From an archaeon (GTDB lineage Archaea > Nanobdellota > Nanobdellia > Pacearchaeales > GW2011-AR1), in contig JAIORZ010000011.1 in assembly GCA_021107855.1 (NCBI GenBank), positions 133,686 through 197,685 on the forward strand: 64,000 nt of DNA. The letters are read 5' to 3'. The position numbers and the translations under genes are program-made. Below the pieces are notes generated by a model. That model was not told where the DNA came from. It worked only from the letters and a program-made list of their open reading frames with translations, and searched no databases. How positions within the stretch are numbered: position 1 is the first letter of the stretch; each line of letters starts with the position of its first letter. Below, in pieces: positions 9,550 through 16,290 of this stretch.

Positions 9550-10452
9550 ATGGCTAGTGAGACGAAGGGTAAGTTTGTTTTGAATTTTCCTCGAGCGATT
9601 GCAGAGTTTGAGAATGCGATGCAGAAGTTTCCGGTTAAGAAAATTTTATATAAGAATATTTTTCGCGGGAAAGGTTTGGAGTTTGATGCTTATCGTGTGT
9701 TTGAGCCGGATGATGATGCGAGTTTGATTGATTGGAAGGCGAGCTTGAGGGCGAATCAGATTTTGGCTAGGAAGTATATTGAGGAGAGGGATTTGAATGT
9801 TTATTTTTTGGTTGATGTTTCTAGTAGTATGCTTTTTGGTTCTGGGGAAAAGTTGAAGGCGGAGTTTGCGGCGGAGTTTGTTGGGGCTCTTAGCCATTTG
9901 GTTTTGGGGGCGGGAGATAAAATTGGATTGGTAATGTTTAATGAGGATGTGGTTAAGATTTTGTATCCTTCTCGGGGGAAGAATCAGTTTGCGTTGTTTG
10001 CGAAGTTTTTGTCGGATGAGAGTTTGTATGGCGGGGGTTTTGATTTAGAAAAAGCTATTGTTAATGTTTTGAGAACTGTTAATTCGCCTTATACGGTTTT
10101 TATTTTGGTTTCGGATTTTATTAGTGCCAGAGGGGAGGATATTGGTAAGTTGAAGTTGATGGGAAGGCGGTTTGAGACTCTTGCGGTTATGGTTAGGGAC
10201 AAGTTGGATGGGGAATTGCCTACTACGAATTGTCAGATTGCGGTACAGGACCCTTATACGGGGAGGCAGATGGTTTTGGACCCGAATATTGCTCGGGATA
10301 GGTATCGGAGTAATGTTGTTAAGAGAAAAGATATGGTGAAGGATATGTTTAAAGATTCTAGGATTGATGTGATGGAATTGACGACGGACGAGGGATTTGT
10401 GATTCCGGTTTCGAGTTTTTTGAGGGGAAGGTCAAAGGGGGCACGGTTATAA
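9550..10452 (+). CDS. DUF58 protein with VWA-like domain, MoxR partner
   Basis: 300 aa. The DUF58 signature is clear: FRGKGLEFDAYRVFEPDDDA, DWKASLRANQILARKY, and then a VWA-type metal-ion-dependent adhesion site beginning VDVSSSM. A second metal-site aspartate is likely in VSDFIS. The start ATG follows the MoxR stop codon directly and the stop overlaps the next gene by one base, so the three are one operon. The family is known as a partner of MoxR ATPases; substrate unknown. No membrane segment is present, so it is probably cytosolic or membrane-associated via its partners. Confidence 0.92.
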   Translation: MASETKGKFVLNFPRAIAEFENAMQKFPVKKILYKNIFRGKGLEFDAYRVFEPDDDASLIDWKASLRANQILARKYIEERDLNVYFLVDVSSSMLFGSGEKLKAEFAAEFVGALSHLVLGAGDKIGLVMFNEDVVKILYPSRGKNQFALFAKFLSDESLYGGGFDLEKAIVNVLRTVNSPYTVFILVSDFISARGEDIGKLKLMGRRFETLAVMVRDKLDGELPTTNCQIAVQDPYTGRQMVLDPNIARDRYRSNVVKRKDMVKDMFKDSRIDVMELTTDEGFVIPVSSFLRGRSKGARL

Positions 10453-11375
10453 TGGAATTAGTTTTTTTGTATCCGAAGTTTTTGGTTTTGTTGTTGTTGA
10501 TACCGTTTTTTGTTTTTGTTTATTTTTTTAGTCTTATTTACGGTAAAAAGAAAGCGGTGGTTTTTTCGAATTTTAAGGCGATGGAAAGGTTTTATGATAT
10601 TGAATTTTTTTCGAAGAATTTTTTGGCACTTTATATTAATTTGGCTGTTTTGATTTTGTTGATTTTTGCATTGGCTGGGACAGGGGTTTCTTTTATTGCG
10701 GATACTTCGGTTTTTTCGTATGTGATTGCTGTGGATTCTTCGAGTAGTATGTCGAGTGACGATTTTTCTCCGAGTCGGTTTGAGGCGGCTAGGGAGGGGG
10801 CGAAGAAGTTTGTTGATTTGTTGCCGATTGGCGTCGATGTGGGGGTGATTGAGTTTTCTGGGGATGCCCGGGTTTTGCATGTTTTGGATAGTAATAAGAT
10901 AAAGGTTAATATGGCGCTTGATAGGGCCGAGTATGGGGATGTGCCGGGCACGAATATTTACAATGCTTTGATAGCGGCGGATAAGTTGTTTGGTGACAGG
11001 CAGATGAAGGCGGTGATTTTGATTAGTGATGGGCAGTTGAATGTCGGAGATGTGCCACGGATTATAAATTATGTGAATAGGAATAATTTGGTTGTGAATA
11101 CGATTGCGGTTGGGACCGAGGAGGGTGGGGTGACTGGATTTGATACGATTTCTGAGGTTGATGAGGATGTTTTGAAGGCGTTGGCGTTTAATTCGGGAGG
11201 GGAGTTTTTTAGGGCTAGAGATGTTGAGGATTTTGATTTGTTGTTTGATACTTTGATGAATGAGACGAGTAAAGAGGTCACGGTTGATTTGAGTTTTTAT
11301 TTTTTAGTGGGGTCGATTTTGAGTTTTACACTCTTGTGGGTTTTGCATAACTTTCGATTTAGGGTAGTCCCGTAA
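10452..11375 (+). CDS. Membrane-anchored VWA protein (BatA-like)
   Basis: 307 aa. Two N-terminal transmembrane helices (LVLLLLIPFFVFVYFFSLIY and FLALYINLAVLILLIFALAG) precede a VWA domain with a complete metal site: DSSSSM, the threonine in PGTNIY, and the aspartate in LISDGQ. A third transmembrane helix closes the protein. This is the BatA/Aer layout of MoxR-DUF58-VWA operons. The stop codon is part of the left arm of a long inverted repeat (see 11374-11476). A role in surface or periplasm-equivalent protein assembly is inferred from the operon. Confidence 0.92.
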   Translation: MELVFLYPKFLVLLLLIPFFVFVYFFSLIYGKKKAVVFSNFKAMERFYDIEFFSKNFLALYINLAVLILLIFALAGTGVSFIADTSVFSYVIAVDSSSSMSSDDFSPSRFEAAREGAKKFVDLLPIGVDVGVIEFSGDARVLHVLDSNKIKVNMALDRAEYGDVPGTNIYNALIAADKLFGDRQMKAVILISDGQLNVGDVPRIINYVNRNNLVVNTIAVGTEEGGVTGFDTISEVDEDVLKALAFNSGGEFFRARDVEDFDLLFDTLMNETSKEVTVDLSFYFLVGSILSFTLLWVLHNFRFRVVP

Positions 11376-11476
11376 TTTCAATTTCTAGCGTTTTATACTT
11401 CGTTGGACGAACCCTCGCGTACCTTTGTACGCCACGGAACCGTCCGCCTTGTCTAAATCTGTTAGAAATTGGAATT
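11374..11476. repeat. Long-hairpin element, copy 1 (conserved core, convergent junction)
   Basis: The outer arms AATTTCAATTTCTA (11374-11387) and TAGAAATTGGAATT (11463-11476) pair with one mismatch. Inside, GGACG pairs with CGTCC and GCGTAC pairs with GTACGC around a CTTT loop. The core matches copy 2 at 54889-54911 over 23 bp with one difference, while the arms differ in sequence. The left arm begins at the VWA stop codon and the MinD-like gene converges from the other side, so a bidirectional terminator or 3'-end RNA structure is the simplest reading. Confidence 0.8.
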
Positions 11477-11512
11477 GTTGGAAGCGGATGTTTTTGGTGA
11501 GCTGAGATTGTT

Positions 11513-12319
11513 TTATTTATTTGGAACTGCGTAGTAAGTTTGCCTCAAGAGGTCACGGTTGATTTTTTCTTTTCCCAGCGTTGTTTTTAGGGGGAGGAGT
11601 TTTTCAAGCCAGCTTTCTTGTTCCGGGGAGCCTGCTATTGCTGCGCTTAGACTTTTGATTTCTTTTGAAATTGTGTTTGCTTCGTCTAGAAGAGAGAGTG
11701 GAGTTTTTTTATGGAGGGATTTCGCCATTTTTTTGTGGTCTTGGATTTTCGCTAGTACTGGGACTTTGGAAAGAGTTTCGATTTCTCTTAAATTGTATTC
11801 GTGTCGTGGGGACCTTATCCTGTTTACTACGATTCCTTGGATTGGGGTTTTTTGTTCTTGGGCAATTTTTGCGGCTTTAAGGGTTGTGTGGAGTGTGACG
11901 TGGTCGGGGGATGAGACTAGGAATATTTTGTCTGCCGTCGCTATTACGGGTTTTAGCTCTTCGTAGTTTGGCGAGGTGTCTAGTATTATGAAGTCGTATC
12001 TGGATTTGTATTTTTGGAGGACTTTTTTTAGATTGTATGGGTCGATGTTTTTGTGGTAATTTAGGGATGATGGGATAATGTCGATTCCGTGGGCTTCATA
12101 GATTGCGTTTTGTGGTAGTGTTTGTCCGTTGAGGGTGTCTTGGAGAACGTAGTCTTTTGTGAGGTCTAGGTAGAGTGCGATGTTGGGTGCGGAGAAGTTG
12201 GCGTCGACTAGAAGGACTTTTTTGTCGAAGTGTTTTGCGAGCGAGACGGCGGTTTCAAGTGCTAGGGTTGTTTTGCCGACTCCTCCTTTGATTGATACGA
12301 ATGCTAGAATGTTTGTCAT
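11513..12319 (-). CDS. MinD/ParA-family ATPase
   Basis: 268 aa. Deviant Walker A KGGVGKTT near residue 11, then LVDANFSAPN (Walker A' region) and DFIILDTSPN (Walker B) identify the MinD/ParA superfamily; SSPDHVTLH and VVNRIR match the later switch and nucleotide-base regions. Archaeal members position or recycle membrane or metal-cluster cargo. There is no MinC/E, ParB or cluster-scaffold partner nearby, so the cargo is unknown. The C-terminus lacks an obvious amphipathic membrane-targeting helix. The sense strand is A/C-rich like other minus-strand genes here. Confidence 0.9.
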   Translation of the reverse strand: MTNILAFVSIKGGVGKTTLALETAVSLAKHFDKKVLLVDANFSAPNIALYLDLTKDYVLQDTLNGQTLPQNAIYEAHGIDIIPSSLNYHKNIDPYNLKKVLQKYKSRYDFIILDTSPNYEELKPVIATADKIFLVSSPDHVTLHTTLKAAKIAQEQKTPIQGIVVNRIRSPRHEYNLREIETLSKVPVLAKIQDHKKMAKSLHKKTPLSLLDEANTISKEIKSLSAAIAGSPEQESWLEKLLPLKTTLGKEKINRDLLRQTYYAVPNK

Positions 12320-12422
12320 TTTCCGACGGAACCAAGGTTCCCTACAGGTAGCCTCCTTTGAATTAGTTCGATCATTTTATCACCTAAAGTTGATGACGTT
12401 ATTGTGGTATATAAGATTAATG

Positions 12423-13040
12423 TTAGGCTGCGATGAATTTGTATAAAATGTGGTCGAAATATTCTTCGCCCTCTATTTTTTTCATTTTTGGTGAGTTAGC
12501 CCAGTCTGGGAATTTCCTCATATCTTTTGCGTGATAGTGATCTTGTCCGAAATTTAAATTTGCCCATTCATTATTTAGTAATCTTTCTGATAAAATTAAA
12601 GATTTTCTCCATGATTTGGAGTCATATTTTTTTGGATTTTTTAAAATTTTTAAATTTGGGTCCCACGAATTAAAACAACTGTATTGGTGGAAGATTTTTA
12701 TTTCTCCGTTTTCGTCTCTGATTAGGTTACCGTGTTTATTTCTGGAAGGTCCCTTTTTTAGTAATACTTGTTTTAGGTTTTCACCGTTCCATTTTACCTT
12801 ATCGTTGACTCGATTTATAGGGGTGTGCCCAATCATTATTGCTTCCGTTAATCCCCTCTTGAAGCTATTTCTTGTTTCTCCGAAAATTGTTCTTGCTAGC
12901 AGGGTTTTTTCGGAATCTTTTGAAAAATCGTAATGTTTGTTTTGAGGTGTTAATGCGGATAATGACAATGGCGAAGCTAGGGATATTGCTCCTGCGGTTA
13001 GTGTTTTTATGAAGTTTCTACGGGTGTATAATTTTTCCAT
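12423..13040 (-). CDS. Tat-exported SleB-like cell-wall hydrolase
   Basis: 205 aa. The N-terminus has a twin-arginine signal (TRRNFIKTLTAGAIS), so export folded through Tat is likely. The mature part follows the SleB/Hydrolase_2 pattern: ARTIFGETR with the predicted catalytic Glu, an INRV block, FHQYSCFNSWDP, and the closing HYHAKDMRKFPDWA. Family members cut the glycan strand of peptidoglycan as lytic transglycosylases. Archaea lack this polymer, so the target may be bacterial wall or another glycan; this is the main oddity. A TATA box sits 26 nt upstream, so transcription is its own and leaderless. Confidence 0.82.
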   Translation of the reverse strand: MEKLYTRRNFIKTLTAGAISLASPLSLSALTPQNKHYDFSKDSEKTLLARTIFGETRNSFKRGLTEAIMIGHTPINRVNDKVKWNGENLKQVLLKKGPSRNKHGNLIRDENGEIKIFHQYSCFNSWDPNLKILKNPKKYDSKSWRKSLILSERLLNNEWANLNFGQDHYHAKDMRKFPDWANSPKMKKIEGEEYFDHILYKFIAA

Positions 13041-13061
13041 TTTAATTTATTAGGATGATGG

Positions 13062-13069
13062 TTTATAAA
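13062..13069 (-). promoter_or_regulatory. TATA box of the SleB-like gene
   Basis: TTTATAAA centred 26 nt before ATG 13040 on the minus strand; the spacing implies a leaderless transcript. Confidence 0.7.
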
Positions 13070-13122
13070 TTTTATTGTTTGTTACTACTATTTGGTACGT
13101 TAAATTACTCATCTAGAAATGT

Positions 13123-13162
13123 GGGCTGCAGCCACTTGTCTAATAAGCAGAGGCTGGGAATC
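13123..13162 (-). pseudogene. Decayed tRNA-Cys fragment (3' end plus middle)
   Basis: The 16 bases gcagaggctgggaatc (13147-13162) are identical to the 3' end of tRNA-Cys at 13268-13283, 121 bp away on the same strand. Next to it, gctgcagccacttgtct resembles the tRNA anticodon region. The same order (middle, short spacer, 3' end) occurs at 13228-13283, so a unit was duplicated and then decayed. Confidence 0.7.
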
Positions 13163-13227
13163 TACTCAAACTTCACTCTAAAATTTTTCAGATAAATCTT
13201 TTGGAAAAATTCGAGCAAAGGTTTTCG

Positions 13228-13264
13228 CCCAGGAGCGCGAGTTGCAGTTGCTTGTCTTACTTAG
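13228..13264 (-). pseudogene. Decayed copy of the tRNA-Cys anticodon region
   Basis: Bases 13228-13260 align with 13287-13320 of the intact tRNA-Cys with about six differences, including the GCA anticodon triplet, but both the acceptor and D arms are missing. It lies immediately downstream of the tRNA on the minus strand. Confidence 0.7.
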
Positions 13265-13266
13265 GA

Positions 13267-13337
13267 AGCAGAGGCTGGGAATCGAACCCAGGATCAGCGG
13301 GTTGCAGCCGCTTGCCTTACCGCTTGGCTACCCCTGC
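13267..13337 (-). tRNA. tRNA-Cys (GCA)
   Basis: The minus strand folds as a complete cloverleaf: 7-bp acceptor GCAGGGG/CCTCTGC (one G-T), D stem GCC/GGC, anticodon stem AGCGG/CCGCT with loop CTGCAAC (anticodon GCA), and T arm CTGGG-TTCGATT-CCCAG. The discriminator is T, the usual cysteine identity base. CCA is not encoded and no intron is seen. Confidence 0.95.
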
Positions 13338-13381
13338 ATAAAAACCTCAAATAAAGAATTCTTTTAAACTTAACTAAAATA

Positions 13382-13396
13382 GCTCCCGGTTGGATT
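13382..13396 (-). pseudogene. tRNA-Arg 3'-end fragment, distal copy
   Basis: gctcccggttggatt matches the 3' end of the tRNA-Arg gene (gctcccggcaggatt) with two differences, about 200 bp downstream of it on the same strand. Confidence 0.6.
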
Positions 13397-13465
13397 CGTT
13401 GCGAGCTCGAGAGCAACGAGCAAGCTTCTCCGAAGCGCCACTTGGACCGTCGGTTCAAATCTTTA

Positions 13466-13483
13466 ACGCTCCCGGCAGGATTT
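13466..13483 (-). pseudogene. tRNA-Arg 3'-end fragment, proximal copy
   Basis: acgctcccggcaggattt is an exact 18-bp match to 13580-13597, covering the acceptor 3' strand, part of the T arm and two flanking bases. It lies 114 bp downstream of the intact tRNA. The rest of the tRNA is absent here. Confidence 0.8.
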
Positions 13484-13580
13484 TACTCACAATTTGCATC
13501 TCGCAACAATATTTTATTTGTGTTGCTCGAAGCGAATTGTTCGCCTGCGACACCGCAACTTCAAACAAGCCATCCGCGTA

Positions 13581-13655
13581 CGCTCCCGGCAGGATTTGAA
13601 CCTGCGGCTTCCAGCTTAGAAGGCTGGCACTCTATCCAGGCTGAGTTACGGGAGC
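13581..13655 (-). tRNA. tRNA-Arg (TCT)
   Basis: Minus-strand cloverleaf: acceptor GCTCCCG/CGGGAGC, D stem ACTC/GAGT, anticodon stem CCAGC/GCTGG with loop CTTCTAA (anticodon TCT, reading AGA), T arm GCAGG-TTCAAAT-CCTGC, discriminator G. No intron and no encoded CCA. The divergent neighbour is RNase Z, the enzyme that trims tRNA 3' ends. Confidence 0.95.
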
Positions 13656-13728
13656 CTAGGATTAGATGTTAGATTTGATTTAAAAGTTTGTTGGCAAAGA
13701 ATAAAAAGTCTTTTTTAGTTAAGATATT

Positions 13729-14640
13729 ATGGCAGAGAGAATTGAATTAACGTTTTTGGGGACTGGGAGTGCTATTCCTACTAGAAGGCGGAATCATCCT
13801 GCAATGCTTTTGAAATATAAGACTGAGAATATTTTGATTGATTGTGGCGAGGGAACGCAGCGGCAGTTTCGGAAGGCTTCTCTTAATCCTTGTAAAATTA
13901 CGAAGATTTTGATAACGCATTGGCATGGGGACCATACATTTGGGTTGCCTGGGATTTTGAATACATTAAGATTGAATGGGTATAATAGAAAGTTGGAGAT
14001 TTATGGGCCGAGGGGGAGTAAGGAATGGGTGAGGAAGTATTTTGATTTGGTTGGGAAGAGGGGCGAGGATTTGGATGTTGTTGTTAAGGAGGTGGGGGAT
14101 GGAGTTGTTTTTAATGAAAAGGAATATTTTGTTGAGGCCAGGAAGATGAATCATGATTGCCCTGCTGTTGCGTATTCTTTTGTTGTGAGGGAAAAGTCTA
14201 GGTTGGATAGGGAGAAGTTGAAGAAGTTGAAGATTCCGAATTCTCCGCTTGTTGGTAAGTTGGCTGAGGGGAAGGTTGTTGAGATTGATGGGAAGAAAGT
14301 TGATGGGAAGAAGTTGTTGTATAGGGAGGCGAGTCGGAAGGTTGCGTTTGTGATGGATACGAGGGTGAATGAGAATACGGTGAAGTTGGCTAAGGGTGCA
14401 GATTTATTGGTTTGTGAGTCGACTTATTCTAAGGAAGAGAGCGAGGAGTTTTTGGGGAAGAGGGCGCATTTGAGTTCGGTTGAGGCGGCGGGGATTGCGA
14501 AGAAAGCGAAGGTGAAGGGGTTGGCACTTGTCCATTTGTCGCAGAGGTATGAGGGGATTCCGAAGGTGATTTTGGGGGAGGCTAAGAAGGTTTTTGGGAA
14601 GGTGATAATTCCTGAGGATTTGGATAAGGTTGTTTTGTAG
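13729..14640 (+). CDS. rnz: Ribonuclease Z (tRNA 3' endonuclease)
   Basis: 303 aa, normal for archaeal RNase Z. The metallo-beta-lactamase fold shows LTFLGTGSAIPT at the start, LIDCGEGTQ, and the zinc motif THWHGDHTFGLPG; later metal ligands are likely in MNHDCP, VMDTR and KRAHLSS. It cleaves the 3' trailer from tRNA precursors, which matters here because none of the five tRNAs encodes CCA. It begins 74 bp after the tRNA-Arg 5' end, in opposite orientation. The stop directly abuts the stop of the convergent small gene. Confidence 0.95.
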   Translation: MAERIELTFLGTGSAIPTRRRNHPAMLLKYKTENILIDCGEGTQRQFRKASLNPCKITKILITHWHGDHTFGLPGILNTLRLNGYNRKLEIYGPRGSKEWVRKYFDLVGKRGEDLDVVVKEVGDGVVFNEKEYFVEARKMNHDCPAVAYSFVVREKSRLDREKLKKLKIPNSPLVGKLAEGKVVEIDGKKVDGKKLLYREASRKVAFVMDTRVNENTVKLAKGADLLVCESTYSKEESEEFLGKRAHLSSVEAAGIAKKAKVKGLALVHLSQRYEGIPKVILGEAKKVFGKVIIPEDLDKVVL

Positions 14641-14901
14641 TTATTCACAAGGTGAAGTATATCTTTTTGTGCCGTTCCTGTTAAGAATTGAATATTTTCT
14701 AACCCAATTTATGTCCAAATGTGTTTCGTATTCGACTGAGATATGTTCTCCTATATCTATTCTGTGTCGGCTTGGTATGTTGAATTCTTTTAGTGGGAAG
14801 GTTTTCTTGGTTGAACCGAGCACTTCTATTAAAGTTGTTTCGCGTCCACATCCTATTATTCCACTTTTAGATTTATTTACAAGTCCTCGAAATTCTTTCA
14901 T
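14641..14901 (-). CDS. Small protein of unknown function
   Basis: 86 aa, not recognised. It has no signal or membrane segment; predicted character is beta-rich with many charged residues (RHRIDIGEHISVEYE suggests a small barrel). Its reality is supported by a TATA-like ATTATATAAG centred 25 nt before the ATG and by a stop codon placed exactly against the RNase Z stop with no overlap. Possibly an OB/Sm-like nucleic-acid binder given neighbours (RNase Z and an Sm-like gene), but that is speculation. Confidence 0.6.
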   Translation of the reverse strand: MKEFRGLVNKSKSGIIGCGRETTLIEVLGSTKKTFPLKEFNIPSRHRIDIGEHISVEYETHLDINWVRKYSILNRNGTKRYTSPCE

Positions 14902-14920
14902 AATTTGTCTGATTTTTTAG

Positions 14921-14930
14921 ATTATATAAG
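14921..14930 (-). promoter_or_regulatory. TATA box of the 86-aa gene
   Basis: CTTATATAAT read on the minus strand, centred 25 nt before ATG 14901. Confidence 0.6.
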
Positions 14931-15010
14931 AATTATTACACTGGAGTTTTCACTGGTTGCAAATTCCTGAGAAGTGTTGTCTTGCGAAATTAATCAGACG
15001 AACGCTCAAA

Positions 15011-15247
15011 TTAGTTAGCTGAGGGTGAGATGAAGACGATTGTGTCGCCTCGGAGGAAAGTTAGGCCGTAGCTTGTTCTTTGTTCTCCGTCTTCTACTTC
15101 TTTGGCACCGTCGAGGACCACGTTGATGTGGATGTCGAAGGCTAGAAGTGTTCCGACGAATTGCTTGCCGGACTTCAGCTGAACTAAAATCTCTTTACCT
15201 TTTGCTGAATTCAGCAAATCCAAAGGTCTATCGATTCCGTTTACCAT
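15011..15247 (-). CDS. Sm-like archaeal protein (SmAP/LSm)
   Basis: 78 aa, typical length. The Sm1 motif is visible in KQFVGTLLAFDIHINVVLDG and Sm2 in LRGDTIVFISP. Archaeal Sm proteins form rings that bind U-rich RNA and take part in RNA processing. It begins MVNGIDRPLDLLNSAKGKEI, the usual N-terminal helix. It is separated from the next gene by 145 bp holding a hairpin and divergent promoter elements. Confidence 0.94.
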   Translation of the reverse strand: MVNGIDRPLDLLNSAKGKEILVQLKSGKQFVGTLLAFDIHINVVLDGAKEVEDGEQRTSYGLTFLRGDTIVFISPSAN

Positions 15248-15311
15248 GAAGTTGGGTGAGTGTTTTAGTTTTTAAGTCTTTCGCGCCAAAAGTCATTAAC
15301 TCACGGTCGCG

Positions 15312-15335
15312 CTTTGCTTACTTCTGCAAGCAAAG
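15312..15335. repeat. Inverted repeat in a divergent intergenic region
   Basis: CTTTGCTT (15312-15319) and AAGCAAAG (15328-15335) are perfect 8-bp arms around an 8-base loop, between the divergent Sm-like gene and the gene at 15393. It could be an operator or a folded leader; nothing distinguishes these. Confidence 0.5.
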
Positions 15336-15392
15336 GATTGTGGTAAGCTTTTTATATTGGGTTGTCTTCGTGTTTTTTATGAGGTGTGTGTT

Positions 15393-16208
15393 ATGATTTC
15401 GCTGATGTCAGATAGTCGTGTGATGTTTTTGATTTGGTTTGTTGCGATTGCGATTGTTGTTGCGAGTATTTTGATTATTGTTGAGGTGAAGGTGAGGAAG
15501 AAGAAGCGGAGGTTGGAGGAGGAACGGAAGAATCTGACTCCGGCGCAGAAAGTGGAGGCTTTTTTGGCTGGGAAGAAAAGCTTGAGGGAGAAGTTGAATT
15601 TTGTTGGGGAGAATGCGAAAGATTATTTTAAGAATGAATATGGGGCTTCTTTGAGCTCGGATTATTCTGAGTTGGCTAAGGAGTTTAATAAGAAGGGGAA
15701 GGTTTTGGAAGTCGAGTTTTGTAAGAAGATGTTTAAGGCTTATTATTCAAACAAGGATTTTGGCGAGGATGATATTGGTGCGCTTGGTGAGTTGTTTGGA
15801 AAGATAGTTAAGGAGAAAGAGAAGGCTCCTAGTGCTCCGAGTTTTTTGGATAAGGTTGAGGATGGAGTTAAGGATAAGTTGATGGTCGTTCCTACTTGGG
15901 TTGGAGGATATGTTAGTGCGCGGCAGGAAAAAGAGGAGAGGACGAAGAGGATTGTCGCTAGGGAGGAGAATGAGACGACGCGTTGGGTTAGGACTGCGAT
16001 TCGGGAAGGGTATGACAGGTCAAAGCTTAAGGGAATGCTTGATGATGGGAAGAGGGATAAAAAAGAAGTGGAGAAAATTTTGGAGATTTATGATAAGGAG
16101 GTCGCTAAAGGTTCTGGTGGTTATTCTGGGTATGGAAGTGGAATTGCTGGAAAGATTATTAAGAAGGAGCAGGATCGTCTTGATGAAGCGGAAGTGTCGC
16201 ATGTATGA
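15393..16208 (+). CDS. Membrane-anchored cytoplasmic helical protein
   Basis: About 271 aa from ATG 15393; the track's TTG 15357 adds twelve unlikely residues and lies on top of the TATA-like TTTTATAT. One N-terminal transmembrane helix (MFLIWFVAIAIVVASILIIV) is followed by a strongly basic stretch (KVRKKKRR), so the long helical, charged remainder should be cytoplasmic. A C-terminal part (IREGYDRSKLKGMLDDGKRD) is a helix-turn-helix-like repeat seen in DPANN membrane proteins. No catalytic motif is visible and function is unknown. Confidence 0.82.
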   Translation: MISLMSDSRVMFLIWFVAIAIVVASILIIVEVKVRKKKRRLEEERKNLTPAQKVEAFLAGKKSLREKLNFVGENAKDYFKNEYGASLSSDYSELAKEFNKKGKVLEVEFCKKMFKAYYSNKDFGEDDIGALGELFGKIVKEKEKAPSAPSFLDKVEDGVKDKLMVVPTWVGGYVSARQEKEERTKRIVAREENETTRWVRTAIREGYDRSKLKGMLDDGKRDKKEVEKILEIYDKEVAKGSGGYSGYGSGIAGKIIKKEQDRLDEAEVSHV

Positions 16209-16290
16209 GATTAGGAGTTTTGTGTGGTCGGTCGTTTTTTGATATTGGAGCTTTAGAAGAGTAATTAAATGGGTTTTTCTTTGGAGTGTT

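Noticed and set aside
13390-13672. ORFs of 69 and 76 aa in the ORF track
   Set aside because: They run through tRNA-Arg and its fragments, so the open frames are incidental.
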